A stretch of DNA of 64,000 bases. It comes from Isoetes taiwanensis. Taxonomy: Eukaryota > Streptophyta > Lycopodiopsida > Isoetales > Isoetaceae. Location: positions 8,433,525-8,497,524 of the forward strand of contig JAJEKV010000017.1 in assembly GCA_021234155.1 (NCBI GenBank). The letters run 5' to 3'. The position numbers were made by a program, and so were the translations under genes. The notes under the pieces were generated by a model that saw only the letters and a program-made list of their open reading frames with translations, made no database searches and was not told the origin of the DNA. This document shows, piece by piece, positions 11,356-23,203 of this stretch (position 1 is the first letter of the stretch; every line of letters starts with the position of its first letter).

Positions 11356-12699
11356 TTTCTACTAACTTTTGGACCCCTTCGTTTCTTCTCCTTTCCATTT
11401 TCAAACGTTGCCTCGTTTCGTTTGGCGCTTCCTTTTCTGAAAATTATAAAAAATCCCTTGTAATACCGTCATGTGTGTGTGTTATTTCGTTATATTGTGC
11501 CCATGGTTTGTTTTATATCTGGGGAATGGGCATTAGCTGGGAATAGATCGATCCCTAGGCTTGTTATTTCGTGCAAAAGTTAAGCAAGAAAAATCTTCGG
11601 AGAAGGCAATTAAGAAACATTCTGCCGCTGTAAAATTGCTCTAGAATGTTGGGTGAGGGTTCAGAATGCTGGGTAGAAGTTCGAGAATAGCAAGTAAATG
11701 CATAGATCGTGGAGTAATCCGGTGTACAACAGCGGGAAAGTCCGTCGCATAGACCTAAGATTTTTCATCGACATTCCTGTATTAGAAAATTGCCACATGG
11801 CTGGTCGCTATTGGAAGAAGAAGGCAAAATGTTTTCTAACTGACTTTTATGGAGAAGGAATAGGCTAAAGTTGGGAGAGCAAAGTTTGTGGAAGAAAGAC
11901 TTGTTACTTTTTCGAGTTTAGAGAAGGCAAGGTTTGCCACCTTCGGTCATGTGCAACACCGATTTTGGTTCCATGTTGCAGATATAAAGAAGAAGGAAGG
12001 TTGCTAAATTCTTAATATAACGACACCATCTTTATTTTAGAGTAACATATGCGGCACTTCACACTGGTCGTTAGTGTAAAATATAACATAACAGAAACTG
12101 TCAAAGATTGCTTCAGACTGCAAGACCCTAGTAGGTTTGATTAAAGATTAGCATAACAACAACGGTTAAAACTTCTTTCACACAATAGAACGTGTTAGGT
12201 TAGATCAAAAGATAGTATAACAGTTACCGTTAAAGATATGAAAAGATCACTTCAGACTGAATCCTGACGTTAGTTCAAATAAGCTTGAGCACGAGCGAAA
12301 GACAGAGCATTACAACATCAAATCGTTGCAAGACAAATGCAGATTTTGCAATCTTTAATGAGCAATTTGGAACATTTTTATACTACTGAAAACAAACAGA
12401 AAACAGTAAAGGATTCATCTTTCCTATTCAAAAGAGCTACTGCGCGTTGTAAAATCGTTTGTAAGCATGGAATTCTCTATCCAGGGATCACCGAAAATGA
12501 TCTGGGGCACCATTTCTAGCATAATAATATTGTTTTAAATTCAGAGCAAAAAAAATCTTACATCAAATCAAAGATAGATGCTCCCCTAAAATATACGATA
12601 TAAATACGTGTATTTTAGGCTATGTCACCATACAAGCCTACCTTAGTAGCCTTGCATACATTAGTGTGGGAAGGGGGTATGGCTTAATCATTATATATA
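11305..12699. repeat. Dispersed repeat R, copy 1
   Basis: This stretch matches 25988-27700 almost throughout, from CTTTGCTAATCC to TTATATATA. It is non-coding and AT-rich. Diverged internal repeats around the phrase CTTCAGACTG sit in its second half (about 12110-12270). No TG...CA ends, clear inverted termini or target duplication were found, so its class is open. The second copy carries about 210 bp not present here. Confidence 0.7.
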
Positions 12700-13287
12700 C
12701 AAGAAATTTATTGCGGCGGCCTTACATTTCTCTTCATTTGTCTCATATTTTGAACCGGCACTTCCTCACCTTGTGTCTAGAAAAAAAATGATGCGTGAAT
12801 AGGAAGATAATGTAAAGTAAAGCCTTTCCAGGCCTGTGATATTAATGTGCAACGTCTGTTAATTGAATTGAATGATTTTTACCGTTAATGCAATGGTGTG
12901 AAACACACTTGAAATTAGAGATATTTTGTCTCCACCAATAGATTCGTGTTATAAATGATTCATAGATAGTATCCAATAATTGATGGGTTTCTAACAATTC
13001 CATGCATATGCTTTATATTAATCTAGTTCTTAATGCATTCAACTAACAAGGGTAATGTTGCAGTAAATTTCAATGTGTGAAATATCATAGGTCACTAGTG
13101 ATTAACGGAGTAAAGCCTTTCTTAGTTTTTGCTAAGGTTCTTTAATGTCCTCTAAATCACTACATTAACACCATATATAACTCATTTTGGAATGTCAAAT
13201 GCATGCCTGGTGTGCAAGAATGCAAAGACGACGTTGATGACATAATGATCATAGAAAGAAGGAGACATGAAATAGACCAATCTTAAG
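12700..13287. other. AT-rich intergenic stretch
   Basis: No coding frame, RNA gene or transposon terminus is apparent between repeat R and the tail of the first LINE. Confidence 0.5.
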
Positions 13288-13486
13288 AAGAATGAGAATG
13301 AGAATGAGAATGATTTTTTATCGTCCACTGAGGCCAATCGGCCTATGGGACCCACAAGGAGCGCAGCAAACTTATTACTGTCCGGGTTAAAAAACCCCCG
13401 CCCCGAAGGGTTTTCGAGGGAAAAACTGTGGCAGTAATAAGAATGCTGTCAAACTGTACAAGTATACATCAATGTATATATACATG

Positions 13487-13993
13487 TCAAGTGTGTGCTC
13501 GAGGACACAGCTGATCTCGCATGTCCATAACCTCCTGAAGGTATGATCCCAACACCCGTACGGATGCTGTCACATGTAATGGCTTGCCAGGCCTGACCAA
13601 CTCAGCATAGCGCGCCCGAATTTGATCATATGCTGGGCAACTTTGAAGGGTATGAGATTCATCCTCAATGACTCCCATTTGGCAGCATTGACAGAGCCTG
13701 TCCTGGCGTGACTCACCAATCCATCTGCCCGTCTCAATTCGAAGATGATGTGCCCCTGTGCGAATGGAGGCAATGAGTCTGCGCCTTTTCATGGGCAAGT
13801 GCGTACGCAGGTAGCATTGCGGACCTCGTTCCAATGTGGGATTTATGTGGCGCTGATAATGTGCTGTCTTGACATGTTCAAGGGCATTGGCATCCCAAAG
13901 CTTGCTGAGGAAGCAAGCGTCAAGATATTGCCTCAAGCTATGGCGACCGCCTCTGTTTGCATATGTATGCACTGTGGTTCTCGCACATTCCAT
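13487..13993 (-). pseudogene. LINE copy 1 ORF2 C-terminal domain
   Basis: This frame covers the region after RT. It contains MKRRRLIASIRTGAHHLRIE followed by a CCHC-like finger, CQCCQMGVIEDESHTLQSC. The same segment is found in the younger LINE at about 38150-38680 with most residues kept. Zinc fingers at this place in LINE ORF2 are thought to bind the element RNA. The segment is the best preserved coding part of this copy. Confidence 0.75.
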
Positions 13994-14249
13994 CTAGCCA
14001 ACCATTGAGCTCTCTTTTCCCTCCAAGGGCCTTGAAGCCTGGCTGCCCCATTGCCATGATATAAGCTAGTTTAGGGAGACGAGCATCGCCCATATTGACC
14101 ACCTTCGAAAATAGACAATGTGGCGATCAAGGGCCCCCTCGAAGAGGCAAGAATCCGTCTCCCGCAGTAGAATTTGATATGGGACCTGCGTGGACTTCAC
14201 CCCTAGTGCTCGTACTAAGAAGGCTTTTACGGACTGCTCCAAGTCATTC

Positions 14250-16985
14250 CAAGTAGCAAGTGATACCACTGGGCCCTATACTTCCACCCCAGATAAAAGG
14301 ACGGGCTCTACTAAGACCTTGAACAGTGTGACTGATGGGCCCAATCATACAACTCCGCTTTATGACTATTGTTTTGCATTGCATATAGTGCCTTCCACAC
14401 CGTCACTCATAGCCCGTATGGATGTGTCCCGGTGCATAGTAGAAGGAAATTCCACTCCCAAATACTTGTATGTGGATGCAACTTCCACATTCGCCTTGGT
14501 AATCGAAGGAGGGGACCCTACCGACGCGGAAGATGATATGAAAACCACTTTAGTCTTGGCGGGTTGACGCCGCATATCGGCCGCCATGTATCGTGTCCGT
14601 GGCATCGAGATGTCGCGTTGCATGTCTGCTGGGGTCCACATCATCAGCATATATTAACTGTCTGATGATGTGATAGAGAAGGTGAGCTCCATCACCCCCA
14701 TTATCGCCAACCCGACTCTCCAACCGATCAATGTAAAGCCCAAATAATGTTGGGGAGAGAGGGCATCTCGACGAACCCCGATACTACTATCAAATGGTTG
14801 GCTTGTTGCCGCGAACCAACCCGAGCATCTTTCATATAGCTCGTATTAATCGCATTTCGCAAATCTACAGAACCCCCGTATTGTTGCGCCTTGCCCATAG
14901 TTTTTCCCGAGGCACGTTGTCAAATGCCTTCGCAAAAATCCACAAAACAACAATATAGATCCCGGCCGGTTCCTGGGCCGCCTTCAATCGAAGTTCGCAA
15001 TGTGAAGATGTGGTCAATGGTTGAGTGTAGGGTCTGAATCCCGCCTGGGTGAGGGCCCGCACCTCTCGCTTACCCTCGCCCGGCCCTCTGGCCAACCGCC
15101 GCCGAGAATCCCAAAGAAGCGCTTTTGCAAACACCGAACCGACCATGATTGTTTCAGATTGGCTAGGCGGTGTGGGTCACCCGCCTTATAGATGGGAACA
15201 ACTCGCTATTGGTCCACCGCAGGGAAGCCTTCCCCGTAATGCCTTGTTGAACAAAGCGGTCAAGACGGTATTATGGATGGCCCCGCCCACTTAAGCAATT
15301 CGCCTCGCATACCATCCAAGTCCGGGGCTTTCCCATTGGCAAGACGTTGTAAGCCTTGTTCCACGCCCGAATGCGTGATTTCCAAAGACCGGGCCTTCTT
15401 GCAAGGGTAATGCCGCATGTGCACCCCGAGGGTCGATATAGCCATTTGCAAGTATTGCCTCCACCGCCGGGAGTGATATTCCCCGTGGGCTGCATCGGCT
15501 TTCTAAGAACCCTTCGCCGGAAGGTCCGGGGTGACGTTCCGTGAGGTAAAACATTTCCCTTTGATGTGCTGCAAATGTACCGCTTTCTTAGCTTTAAGGA
15601 AGATGCGGTGATTGTCGACCGCATGTGGACGTAAAGCGTGGGCTCGTGGACTTGGCGGAGCCGGCGTTTGTGTTCCTTGCACTCGTGATCAAACCATTGA
15701 TTACGGGAAGGTTGTGTTCTTGGAGGTCTGTAGGTGGGCGGCTTATCCCAAAGCACCTCTCGCCAAGTAGCCCTAAGCACATCACCATCCGGCCCGTTCG
15801 TTGCTCTAGTGTAGGATATTGCAAAATTTCGCCGTGTCATCTATAAGAATCGGGCATAAGCCCCCGTGATGTTCATAATCCAATCGCAGTGAGGCATGTG
15901 AGGAGTTGTTGCACCGGGGTTCGCACAACCCCGCCAAGCCAACTTCAAGTAAAGTGGTAAGTGGTCCGAGTCGATCTCTTCATCCCGATTAGTTGTTCCC
16001 ACTTGAAAGTGCTTGATGACATGCATATCCCGCCGGGCACCAACACATAGTCCACCACACTAGATCCCCACGGTTTTCCCCGCCTACAAGTGCTTTTGCG
16101 GGTGGAAGGCCACGTGCGATCCATTGCAGATTACCGGGTCAAAGATACCGCAGAGCAAAAGCAACCGGGTCGACCATAGCGCTGCGGACCTGATTGTCAT
16201 CGATGTCCGCGGGCCAAGCTCCTTCTCGCAGACGAACCGCAATATATCATCGATCAAGGGATCAAATCTCATGGGTTGTTCTACCCGGGCGCGGCGCATT
16301 GAAGTCTCCAAGGAGTATGACACGCCTAACCGCTTATCTTTGTATGTCATCATATAGATCGACATAGGGTCCAGCCTATCCACATCCGGAAAGTGGGTGT
16401 GATAGAAGTTGCTTTTCGCATGTGGAAAGTAGCAGTCGCCACAAAGAGGGGTGCACGCTCGCAGTTTTGCTTGTCTGTCTTGAACAAGGAGATTGATTGT
16501 GCCAAGGTTATTCGGTAGTAGCAGGCAACCCCCCCATGCCCCTGCTTTCCTGTGCAATCATTGAAGATTGAGTAGTCTTGGTATCCCGGCAAGTCGGGTA
16601 TCCTATGTCCCGTGATGCTCCCATGTTTCCATGAGGAAGATGAGATCCATGTCTCCGCGTAACCGAAGTTGAGACTATCTCCCCTTCGCCATGGGAAGCC
16701 CCGACAATTCCTGTGAGGCCATGCGGAGGCACAATTCCTATTTGTTGGCGGGGGCAATGTGTGGGGATTCAAATGGCTTACGGCCAGAAAGGGGTGGCGT
16801 ATGGAAGTGGAAGCGGCGAGATGCGAAAGCAATGAAGGTGAGGCAACTTGAGCAGCCTAAGATGTGCGAGCAACAGAAGGTGAGACAACTTGAGCAGGGC
16901 ATGCGGTCAGAAAGGTGGCGGCAATGGCCCGCCGGAGGTCAGGCCGGAGGGTTAGCAAGATTCGTGAGAAAGATTCGGGCTGCCT
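14250..16985 (-). pseudogene. LINE copy 1 RT and endonuclease remnants
   Basis: Broken frames align by eye with the younger LINE. RT pieces include YKYLGVEFPSTMHRDTSI (about 14440-14490), ALTQAGFRPYTQ (about 15025-15060) and WIFAKAFDNVPREKLW (about 14890-14940, the FAKAFD palm motif). Endonuclease pieces lie further right, including RDEEIDSDHLPLYLK near 15940-15990 and TGKQGHGGVACYYRITLAQ near 16500-16560. Frames change every few hundred bases. The loss pattern is many small deletions rather than large rearrangement. The RT catalytic box is not readable in one frame here. Confidence 0.7.
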
Positions 16986-17198
16986 GAAAATTTGCATCTT
17001 GCCCCGAATCGGTCCCCCGCAGCTCCTCCTTGTCGGGCGAATGCTTTTAACTTTGGCCAACTCGCGGCTCGCGGTCTTCTTGTTGGGCCGGGGGTCGTCT
17101 TGGTCAACATACATGGCGTTCCCTTTAGTCGCCTACCCCGTGCGAGGATGGCCGCTTTCACTTATGCGATCTCGCATCGCGGAACGTGACCAATTGGT

Positions 17199-19496
17199 CA
17201 TGGAATAATTTAACGGCTAAGGTTAGCCAAATTGCTAAATTTTGGTATTTTTTGCCCCAAAAATGGCTAAACTAAATGAGAAAAATTGGAAAAAAATTAA
17301 TAATTTTAGCTTAATATTTCCCCACACACGCCGAACCTAGGGCGGAATCGCCAAAAGGTCGCCTCCGGACTAGCTCCACGTGACTCTCTAATCGCTTAAC
17401 CTAAGAAGCAGAGGAGCTTGGAAACTGGGAATTAGCTCGGATGCATCCAAAGACATCAAGTATTAACCTTGACAAATCGCCAAGTAGGCTTCGGTTCTCG
17501 GTTTTGTTTTTCTTAATCCTTTGCTTTTGCTATCCTGTGTTCAATTTTCAAGCATCAAAGGATAATTCGCCACAAAACTCCAACACCCCTTACAAATACA
17601 TTTTTTTTTACTGATTTTTCGTTTCCAAAAGATCTTTCCTTCTTACTATATCAGTGCACGTGCTACTTCAACTTCGTCTACAATGATTTCTAGCTTAACT
17701 CGAGTCCATTTCTTGCCTATTTATAGCTTAATCATGTCTGTCATTTTCTATCTTGAATTTGATTCTCATTTATAGATTAGGTCTAAGAAAGCAAATTTGT
17801 GCATTGTTCAAGAGGGTATGTTCCGAGAAAGTTATGTATGCAATGTCCCAAGAGCTCATTGAAAATATCACATATCATCATGTAAACCATTACAAGCAAG
17901 TTCCTTGTGCACTTACCTTGTGGGTCTTACGTCTCTAAAATTTTACAAAAGCTCTTTTTGAAAGCAGTCGCACCACCCACAACCGTAAGTACATAGGCTC
18001 TACAAATGAGTTGCCAACAAGTGACATTAAAGCTAAATTGTTGGAACAAGGTGCGTGAGGATGTCTTCTCAAAAAGACAAAATTTACTACAAAACTGAAG
18101 GTGTGTGGTGCATCATAGCATAGTTCATTTTCGCATGCATTGTTCCATATATTCAATTGTTCTAGTCTATTCTTTGTTTCTTTTTGCAGAGTACATCTTG
18201 TTGCATGCGTTGAGCATGTGAAAAGTATAGCAAAGATATCAATTGTGCTATATTTCAAATTATTCTATTCTATTCTTTGTTTCTTTGTAGTGTAGATTTG
18301 GTTGTATGCTCGAGCCCGATAGAAAAAGTAGTGAAGCATACTAATATAGCAGAGCTCATTTTCAAACAGATTGTTCCATATTTCAAATTATTCTAGTCTA
18401 TTCTCGCCCATGCACCGCCCATCCCGCCCCTGTGGGGTCCTTTGCACATACGTTGCACATACTTATGGACAATGAGGACTTAGAACTCTCTGCAGCCTTC
18501 TTTTCACAAAGATACTTATGGGTTCAGAATCTTAGTATTGCTATAAATCTATTTTTGTGGGATCGCTAAGATCATCACAAAGGGCTTAGAAGTTGTGTTT
18601 AAGACCGTTTGTTATTTGGAATCTATTTGCAAGAACAAATTGTGGCTTATAATTAATCCTAATTTTCAATTGTTTTCTTGAGCCTCGCAAGGTTGATTAA
18701 AAAGTAGGTGTGATACTCCCCGATGTCGATGCCTTGCGTAAATGTGCGGATGAAAAGGGGCCCATCAAATTAGTCATTTTGTTGCATCATATTTCCAACC
18801 TCCGTTTTTGCATTTTCATCTGTTGCATATTTCTAAACCCTTGCATTTTTTATCTATTGCATATATCCGGATATGTAATTATAAGAATTGGATCATTTAA
18901 TTTTTTTTATGTTTTGAGTTTTGTGAATTTTGTCAGTAAAGGAGGCAGACACCATAATTATAAGAACTCAAAAAGCATCAATTTTAGTGTAATTAACAAT
19001 GGACATAATTTTTTTTTTTTTAAAAGGGACCTTTTAATTTTGTAAGAGGTCGAGTTTTTTTTATAGATGAGTTTTAACTAGGTCCTTTTCTTATGGTGGT
19101 TGAGTTCTAACTAGATCCGATTTTTCTTATAGTGGGTGCATTTTAACTAGGTTCAATCTTATGTACTAGGACCCCTTCCCGCTTATGTTGTACTAGGATC
19201 CCTCCCTTTTGCCCCCTTGGACTCTTTACACTTATGTTGTACAAGGACCCCTTCCTCTTTCCCGCTTATGTGTGAATTTTGGCTAATATTTGCCTTTCCA
19301 AATTGTCCAATCATAGCCAAACAATAGAAAGTTGTGTGTGGAAAAAATATGGTATTTAGCCAAACCTAAGAAATTGTGACTGAGAAAAATCATGTAATTT
19401 AGCTAAGCGTTAGAAACTTTAGGCCTTGATTTGAAGCAAGTATAGCTAAACTTATCCTGGCTACACCAAAATACAAGAGTAGTAATTTATTCCATG
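17199..19496. mobile_element. Candidate DNA transposon inside LINE copy 1
   Basis: This 2.3-kb segment interrupts LINE sequence that is continuous in the younger copy. Its ends are inverted: CATGGAATAA at 17199-17208 and TTATTCCATG at 19487-19496. Copies of a TTAGCCAAA/TTTGGCTAA-like motif cluster near both ends (17219-17275 and 19280-19470), as subterminal transposase-binding repeats often do. The interior has no recognisable transposase. Around 18141-18410 it holds three diverged copies of a unit with the core TATTTCAAATTATTCTA. No clear target duplication is visible, so the superfamily is undetermined. Confidence 0.5.
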
Positions 19497-19683
19497 CCAC
19501 CCGTGGGCGGTCTGGGTGCTGGACGCCATGGCGTCTCGCCTTAATAATGTTTACCGGCATGGGGAATGTCATTCAACAAGAATCAACATTTGGAGCCGGT
19601 TAATGAGGTCCTCCCCTGCCTCTTCTGTCAGGCCACGTACCACCACATTGTGGCTTCTCCATCTCAGCTCTTGGAGCTCTCAT

Positions 19684-20517
19684 TTAGGTGGGGTCAATCC
19701 CAAGGCAATATGGGGGAGTTGTTTTGTCGTCGACGGGGCATAGGTTGTGGCCTACGTTGGTGCGGGGGTGGCATGGAGCGGCTTGGGGGTGCAGTAGTAG
19801 ACGGCCCTGGCTGACGCCTTGCAGACTCTTGGGCAGGTGGGACTGCCGTGGCAGGTATAGTGGTCTCTCCTTCACGGGCGGGGAGCTTAGCTCCCTGCTG
19901 AAATTGTTCTTTGCCTTGTCAATTCGCATGCACCGTTGCAATTGCTCATGGCGTGCATTGCGATTGAGGCCCTTGCCTTGTTCAGCAATGGCTGCCCTCA
20001 GCTCCTGCATCTTCCGATCTTGGGCTGCGGAGCTATGCTCCAGTTTCTGCAAGCGAGAGTCTAGCATAGGGTTCATTGCAGATGAGGCCACTTCTTGTGT
20101 CTCGACCCTACTTTGAAGGGCTCTCAATTGTGACTGGCTCTCTTCAAAAGCGACCTGGACTTTTCGCATCCACAAGAAGTGACCTCCTCGACCCGATCGA
20201 TTGGCGGAGATGGTTACCATTGTCTCCTGCTCAACACGTTGCTTGTCCTGTGTCATGGTTTCCATGGCGGTGTACAAGGAATCTATGCGGGCCTGCATGT
20301 CAGCAAGACTCTTCTTATCCTTACGCTTTTCAGAGTGCACTAGGCGAAGGCCATCTTCAGTCTTTGTATGCGAGTCTCCATGTTGGCTCTTTGTTTTTTC
20401 AATAGCCACTGCCTCTTGAGCAATTTGGGTGTGGAGGCCTGATTTCCCTCGCCAAGCAAGCAATTCGAGCTCTGTTGCCCTCCGCCATTGCTTGAACACG
20501 TTTTCGGTGCTCCTCAA
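19684..20517 (-). pseudogene. LINE copy 1 ORF1-like protein
   Basis: A 277-codon frame with long charged, probably coiled-coil stretches (for example SLADMQARIDSLYTAMETM) and a segment KMQELRAAIAEQGKGLN. The latter matches IQELKATIAQQGSGL in the ORF1 fragment of the younger LINE. ORF1 proteins of LINEs form RNA-binding trimers through coiled coils. The C-terminal third looks frame-shifted and low in complexity. It lies upstream of ORF2 as expected, but 2.3 kb of inserted DNA separates the two. Confidence 0.55.
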
Positions 20518-20839
20518 CTACCCGGGTTTGGTGGTGGTGAAGCACGGATCTTTTGCCGCTAGGCTAGAGTATCTGTCATATGCCCGCCGAGCTATGCTTG
20601 CCGCGAAACTTTGCCCGCTTCTCTTTTCGGTGTGCACCTGTCAATTTTGCCGGTGTCATCGGCTGCGATTGGGAATGGCATCTATGTACTCTCCCGGTAG
20701 AAGTTTTGCCGCCATGTCCAGCGCTTAGGTAGAGGGGCGTATCGCACCATCCACATGCATATCGTGGGGTTGGATGAAGAGACGCAGGGCTCATCCGGCT
20801 CTTCTATCACTGGAGTTGCCATGAATACGGTTCACCCTA

Positions 20840-21297
20840 CAGACGCTTGTCTGAAAGCCTCCAAGCACTTTGATGATGCACCACTGTCCTTTTACGGGGC
20901 GCCCGCCCCGAAAGCTTCCACGTCGGTCGGCAGGCGCAGGCTTCCAAGTGCAAGAAGCAAGTGCAAGCTCTTTCACCTTACAGACACCTGTCTGAAAGTG
21001 TTCAAGTGCATAAATCAAGCGCCACCTTACAGACGCTTGTCTGAAAGCCTCCAAGAACTTTGATGATGCACAACCTCTGTCCTTTTACAGACGCCCGTCT
21101 GAAAGCTTCCACGGGTCGAAGCGCGCAGCTTCCAAGTGCAAGAAGCAAGTGCAGGCTCTTTCACCTTACAGACACCTGTCTGAAAGTGTTCAAGTGCATA
21201 AATCAAGCGCAGCCTCTAGTGAACCTCTGCCACCTTACAGACGTTTGTCTGAAATGAAAATAAGCAATGGTTTTTCCCCCTTACAGATGCCCGTCTG
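20840..21297. repeat. Array of eight CAGAC-N4-GTCTG hairpins
   Basis: Perfect or near-perfect palindromes start at 20840, 20895, 20981, 21030, 21088, 21169, 21238 and 21284. Seven have stem CAGAC/GTCTG with varying four-base loops, the last with a single wobble. The one at 20895 has stem CGGGGC/GCCCCG instead. The first three and the next three form a higher-order duplication of about 190 bases. Flanking phrases such as CCAAGTGCAAGAAGCAAGTGC also repeat. The array lies at the 5' side of LINE copy 1 and may be its 5' UTR. Confidence 0.75.
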
Positions 21298-21386
21298 CAA
21301 GGCTTCAGCATGTAAATGCTTTAAGCCAAGGTGATTGGATAGTATCACACCCTCTGAATCCCGTCTTAAAATCGGGTTGCAAAAAC

Positions 21387-22130
21387 TTGTTGTTTTCTCC
21401 TCTCAGATCTTAAGCGAATGTATACAAACCATATGTCTTTATAATCATCACAGAACAAGAATTCCAATGATATGCATTGCTCCCAAAACAGAGCTGCAGA
21501 TCAATAGATATGAAGAAAAGCATATAGTCCTGAAAAATCAAATAATGGAAACCCTAAAGTCAGCACTGAAAATCTGTTGTTTTTGCTCTGAAATCCTGTC
21601 TAAACATTAGCAACATAAAATATCTTTGAAAGAACTCTGAGAGAGCTTTCCAAAGATATAAATTTCATGAGAAACCGAGTCACAGAGAAAGAGATATGAA
21701 CAAAAATGTAACATGAACCATAAAGTGGTGGTGCAGGCTGTAAATCTGTGTTTTTGCTATGGAAACACCATTCAAACACATGCAAATCACATACCTTCAG
21801 AAAGATCATTGAGGGAGCTTTCCAACGTGAAAAATTTCAGCTGAAACGGAGTTAAAATCCGCCAGATACGATAGAAAATATGTGGACAATACCACGAGCA
21901 CTTCAGGGTTTTTTTTTTTGCGCCCTCGATTTGCAGCCAGAAAGTTGGAGTTTTTGCAGAGGAAAAATTATAGAAAACATATACAAATTACATACCAATA
22001 GGAAGGATGTAATTCCAACGCAATAAATTTCAGCAAAAACGGAGTCCTTGATCTCCAGATATGATCGAAAGTGTTTGGGCAACACCAGCAGCACTTCAGG
22101 GTTTTTTGGGACCCCAATTTGCAGCCCGAA
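21387..22130. repeat. Diverged tandem repeat, unit about 170-205 bp
   Basis: Four diverged units start near 21387, 21574, 21745 and 21945. Each begins with a GTTTTTGC-like phrase. Shared later phrases are ...GAGCTTTCCAA, AAATTTCA, CGGAGT and CAGATA. The last two share the ending CACTTCAGGGTTTTTT and ATTTGCAGCC. No coding frame spans the array. Confidence 0.5.
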
Positions 22131-23101
22131 GAAGAAGACATTTCATATTTCAAACTTATAGGAAGGTTCAATGGTTCATACATGAAAACTACGGAAAACT
22201 ACTGTGGATACATAGAGTCCAAACCCACGACTGACAAACTGCCAAGGATGTTATAAGGGCTAGGAAAGAAGATGCCAGTTGGAACTGCCTTGCATTTACG
22301 TGGTTAGATTCGTCAGAGCCCGAGCCGGCAATATGGACATGGACCCCCCAATGCTAATGGTCCCAAAATTTTGCTCTAGAAATTGTTGGCAATATACACG
22401 AAATTGGGGACATGGAAAAATGGCCAGTTGATAAGAAAATGAAGTTGGTAGAGAGACCTACACCAACCCATGACTAGTCCTTAGTCTAAATTCTTTGGGA
22501 CTGACTTGGTGTACTAAACGAGCATTCTGTGTAGATTGGGTCCCCCAATGGGATTCTCGTACTTGGGCTGCTTTAGTTCTATCCAGCCCATTGCTGAAAA
22601 ATCCATTCCGGCATTCGTTTTTATCCGAGTTCTTCTTACTTCTCCTACCCAATCGGCCTTAATACTCTCACAAATCCTTTGTGGGTTAATCTTTGAATGT
22701 CTTCTTTGTACCCTGCTTTCAGAAATTTCAGCTCTGTTCCAAGCTCAAATGCGATCTATTTCTCAAGCAGAAATTCCTTTCCGTTCATACCATCACTGGA
22801 ATCTTTCTTTTGAAATACCCATTTTGATCTTGCTCTATAGAGACTGCCATTGCCAAAATTTTGATGATTCTTAGAAACAGGATCCTGGTTGTCTTTCCGG
22901 ATTGGTATGTGGGTTTTTATCCCGTGGCAGCTGAAGAGGTCTTTAGCTCATGATCTTCCAAGATTCATAGATTCAGATCCAAGTGAGATAAGTATGATCA
23001 AACTGTCGGATTAAGAATGGAAAGCTTGAATAGCAGGTATTGCCCAACAGAAGGGGCCGGACAGCAGAGGTCTTCGTACTAAGCTTAGAAGAGTTTCAAG
23101 C
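22131..23101. other. Upstream flank of the WNK-like exon
   Basis: No coding frame with a recognisable domain is present. A short upstream frame starting at ATG 23018 stops just before the WNK-like start. If the exon is real, promoter and 5' UTR would lie here; no TATA box could be assigned with confidence. Confidence 0.4.
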
Positions 23102-23203
23102 ATGCAAAAGGACAAATCAAATGGAAATGTACCTAATTCTGCAGAGGGCAGTGATGGGGAACCCGAGTTTGTGGAGACTGATCCCACCGGCCGTTATGAC
23201 AGA
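23102..23203 (+). CDS. WNK-type protein kinase, first exon only
   Basis: Thirty-four codons from ATG 23102 end in EPEFVETDPTGRYDR, followed directly by a good splice donor (GTAAGC at 23204). The phrase FVE-x-DPTGRY-x-R is the conserved lead-in to the kinase domain of plant WNK (with-no-lysine) kinases. It normally precedes the glycine-rich loop, which would be in the next exon. No further kinase exon was found in the window. This is either exon 1 of a gene with a very long intron, or an exon stranded by transposon insertion and rearrangement. The preceding residues are acidic and variable, as in the family. Confidence 0.55.

Larger units (their letters stand above)
13288..21300 (-). mobile_element. 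LINE copy 1, old and disrupted
   Basis: A non-LTR retrotransposon lies on the minus strand, with its 3' end at the left. The order from right to left is: hairpin-rich 5' region, ORF1, apurinic-type endonuclease, RT, C-terminal zinc finger and 3' UTR. It ends in about four copies of the hexamer GAGAAT (plus-strand sense, 13288-13312) rather than poly-A. It is homologous along its length to the younger LINE at 37963-42818, but riddled with short deletions and stops. An unrelated 2.3-kb segment (17199-19496) splits it between the endonuclease side and ORF1. The right edge is approximate. Confidence 0.8.

Noticed and set aside
10943-11404. Longer minus-strand frame overlapping 10987-11355
   Set aside because: Pro/Ser/Arg-rich composition typical of the shifted reading of the neighbouring frame.
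18710-19045. 111-codon plus-strand frame rich in Phe and Ile
   Set aside because: Product of T-rich sequence within the DNA-transposon-like insert; no motif.
20840-21297. Regularly spaced palindromes resembling a CRISPR array
   Set aside because: Spacing is irregular, the intervening sequences are themselves repeated, there are no cas genes, and the context is a plant nuclear LINE.
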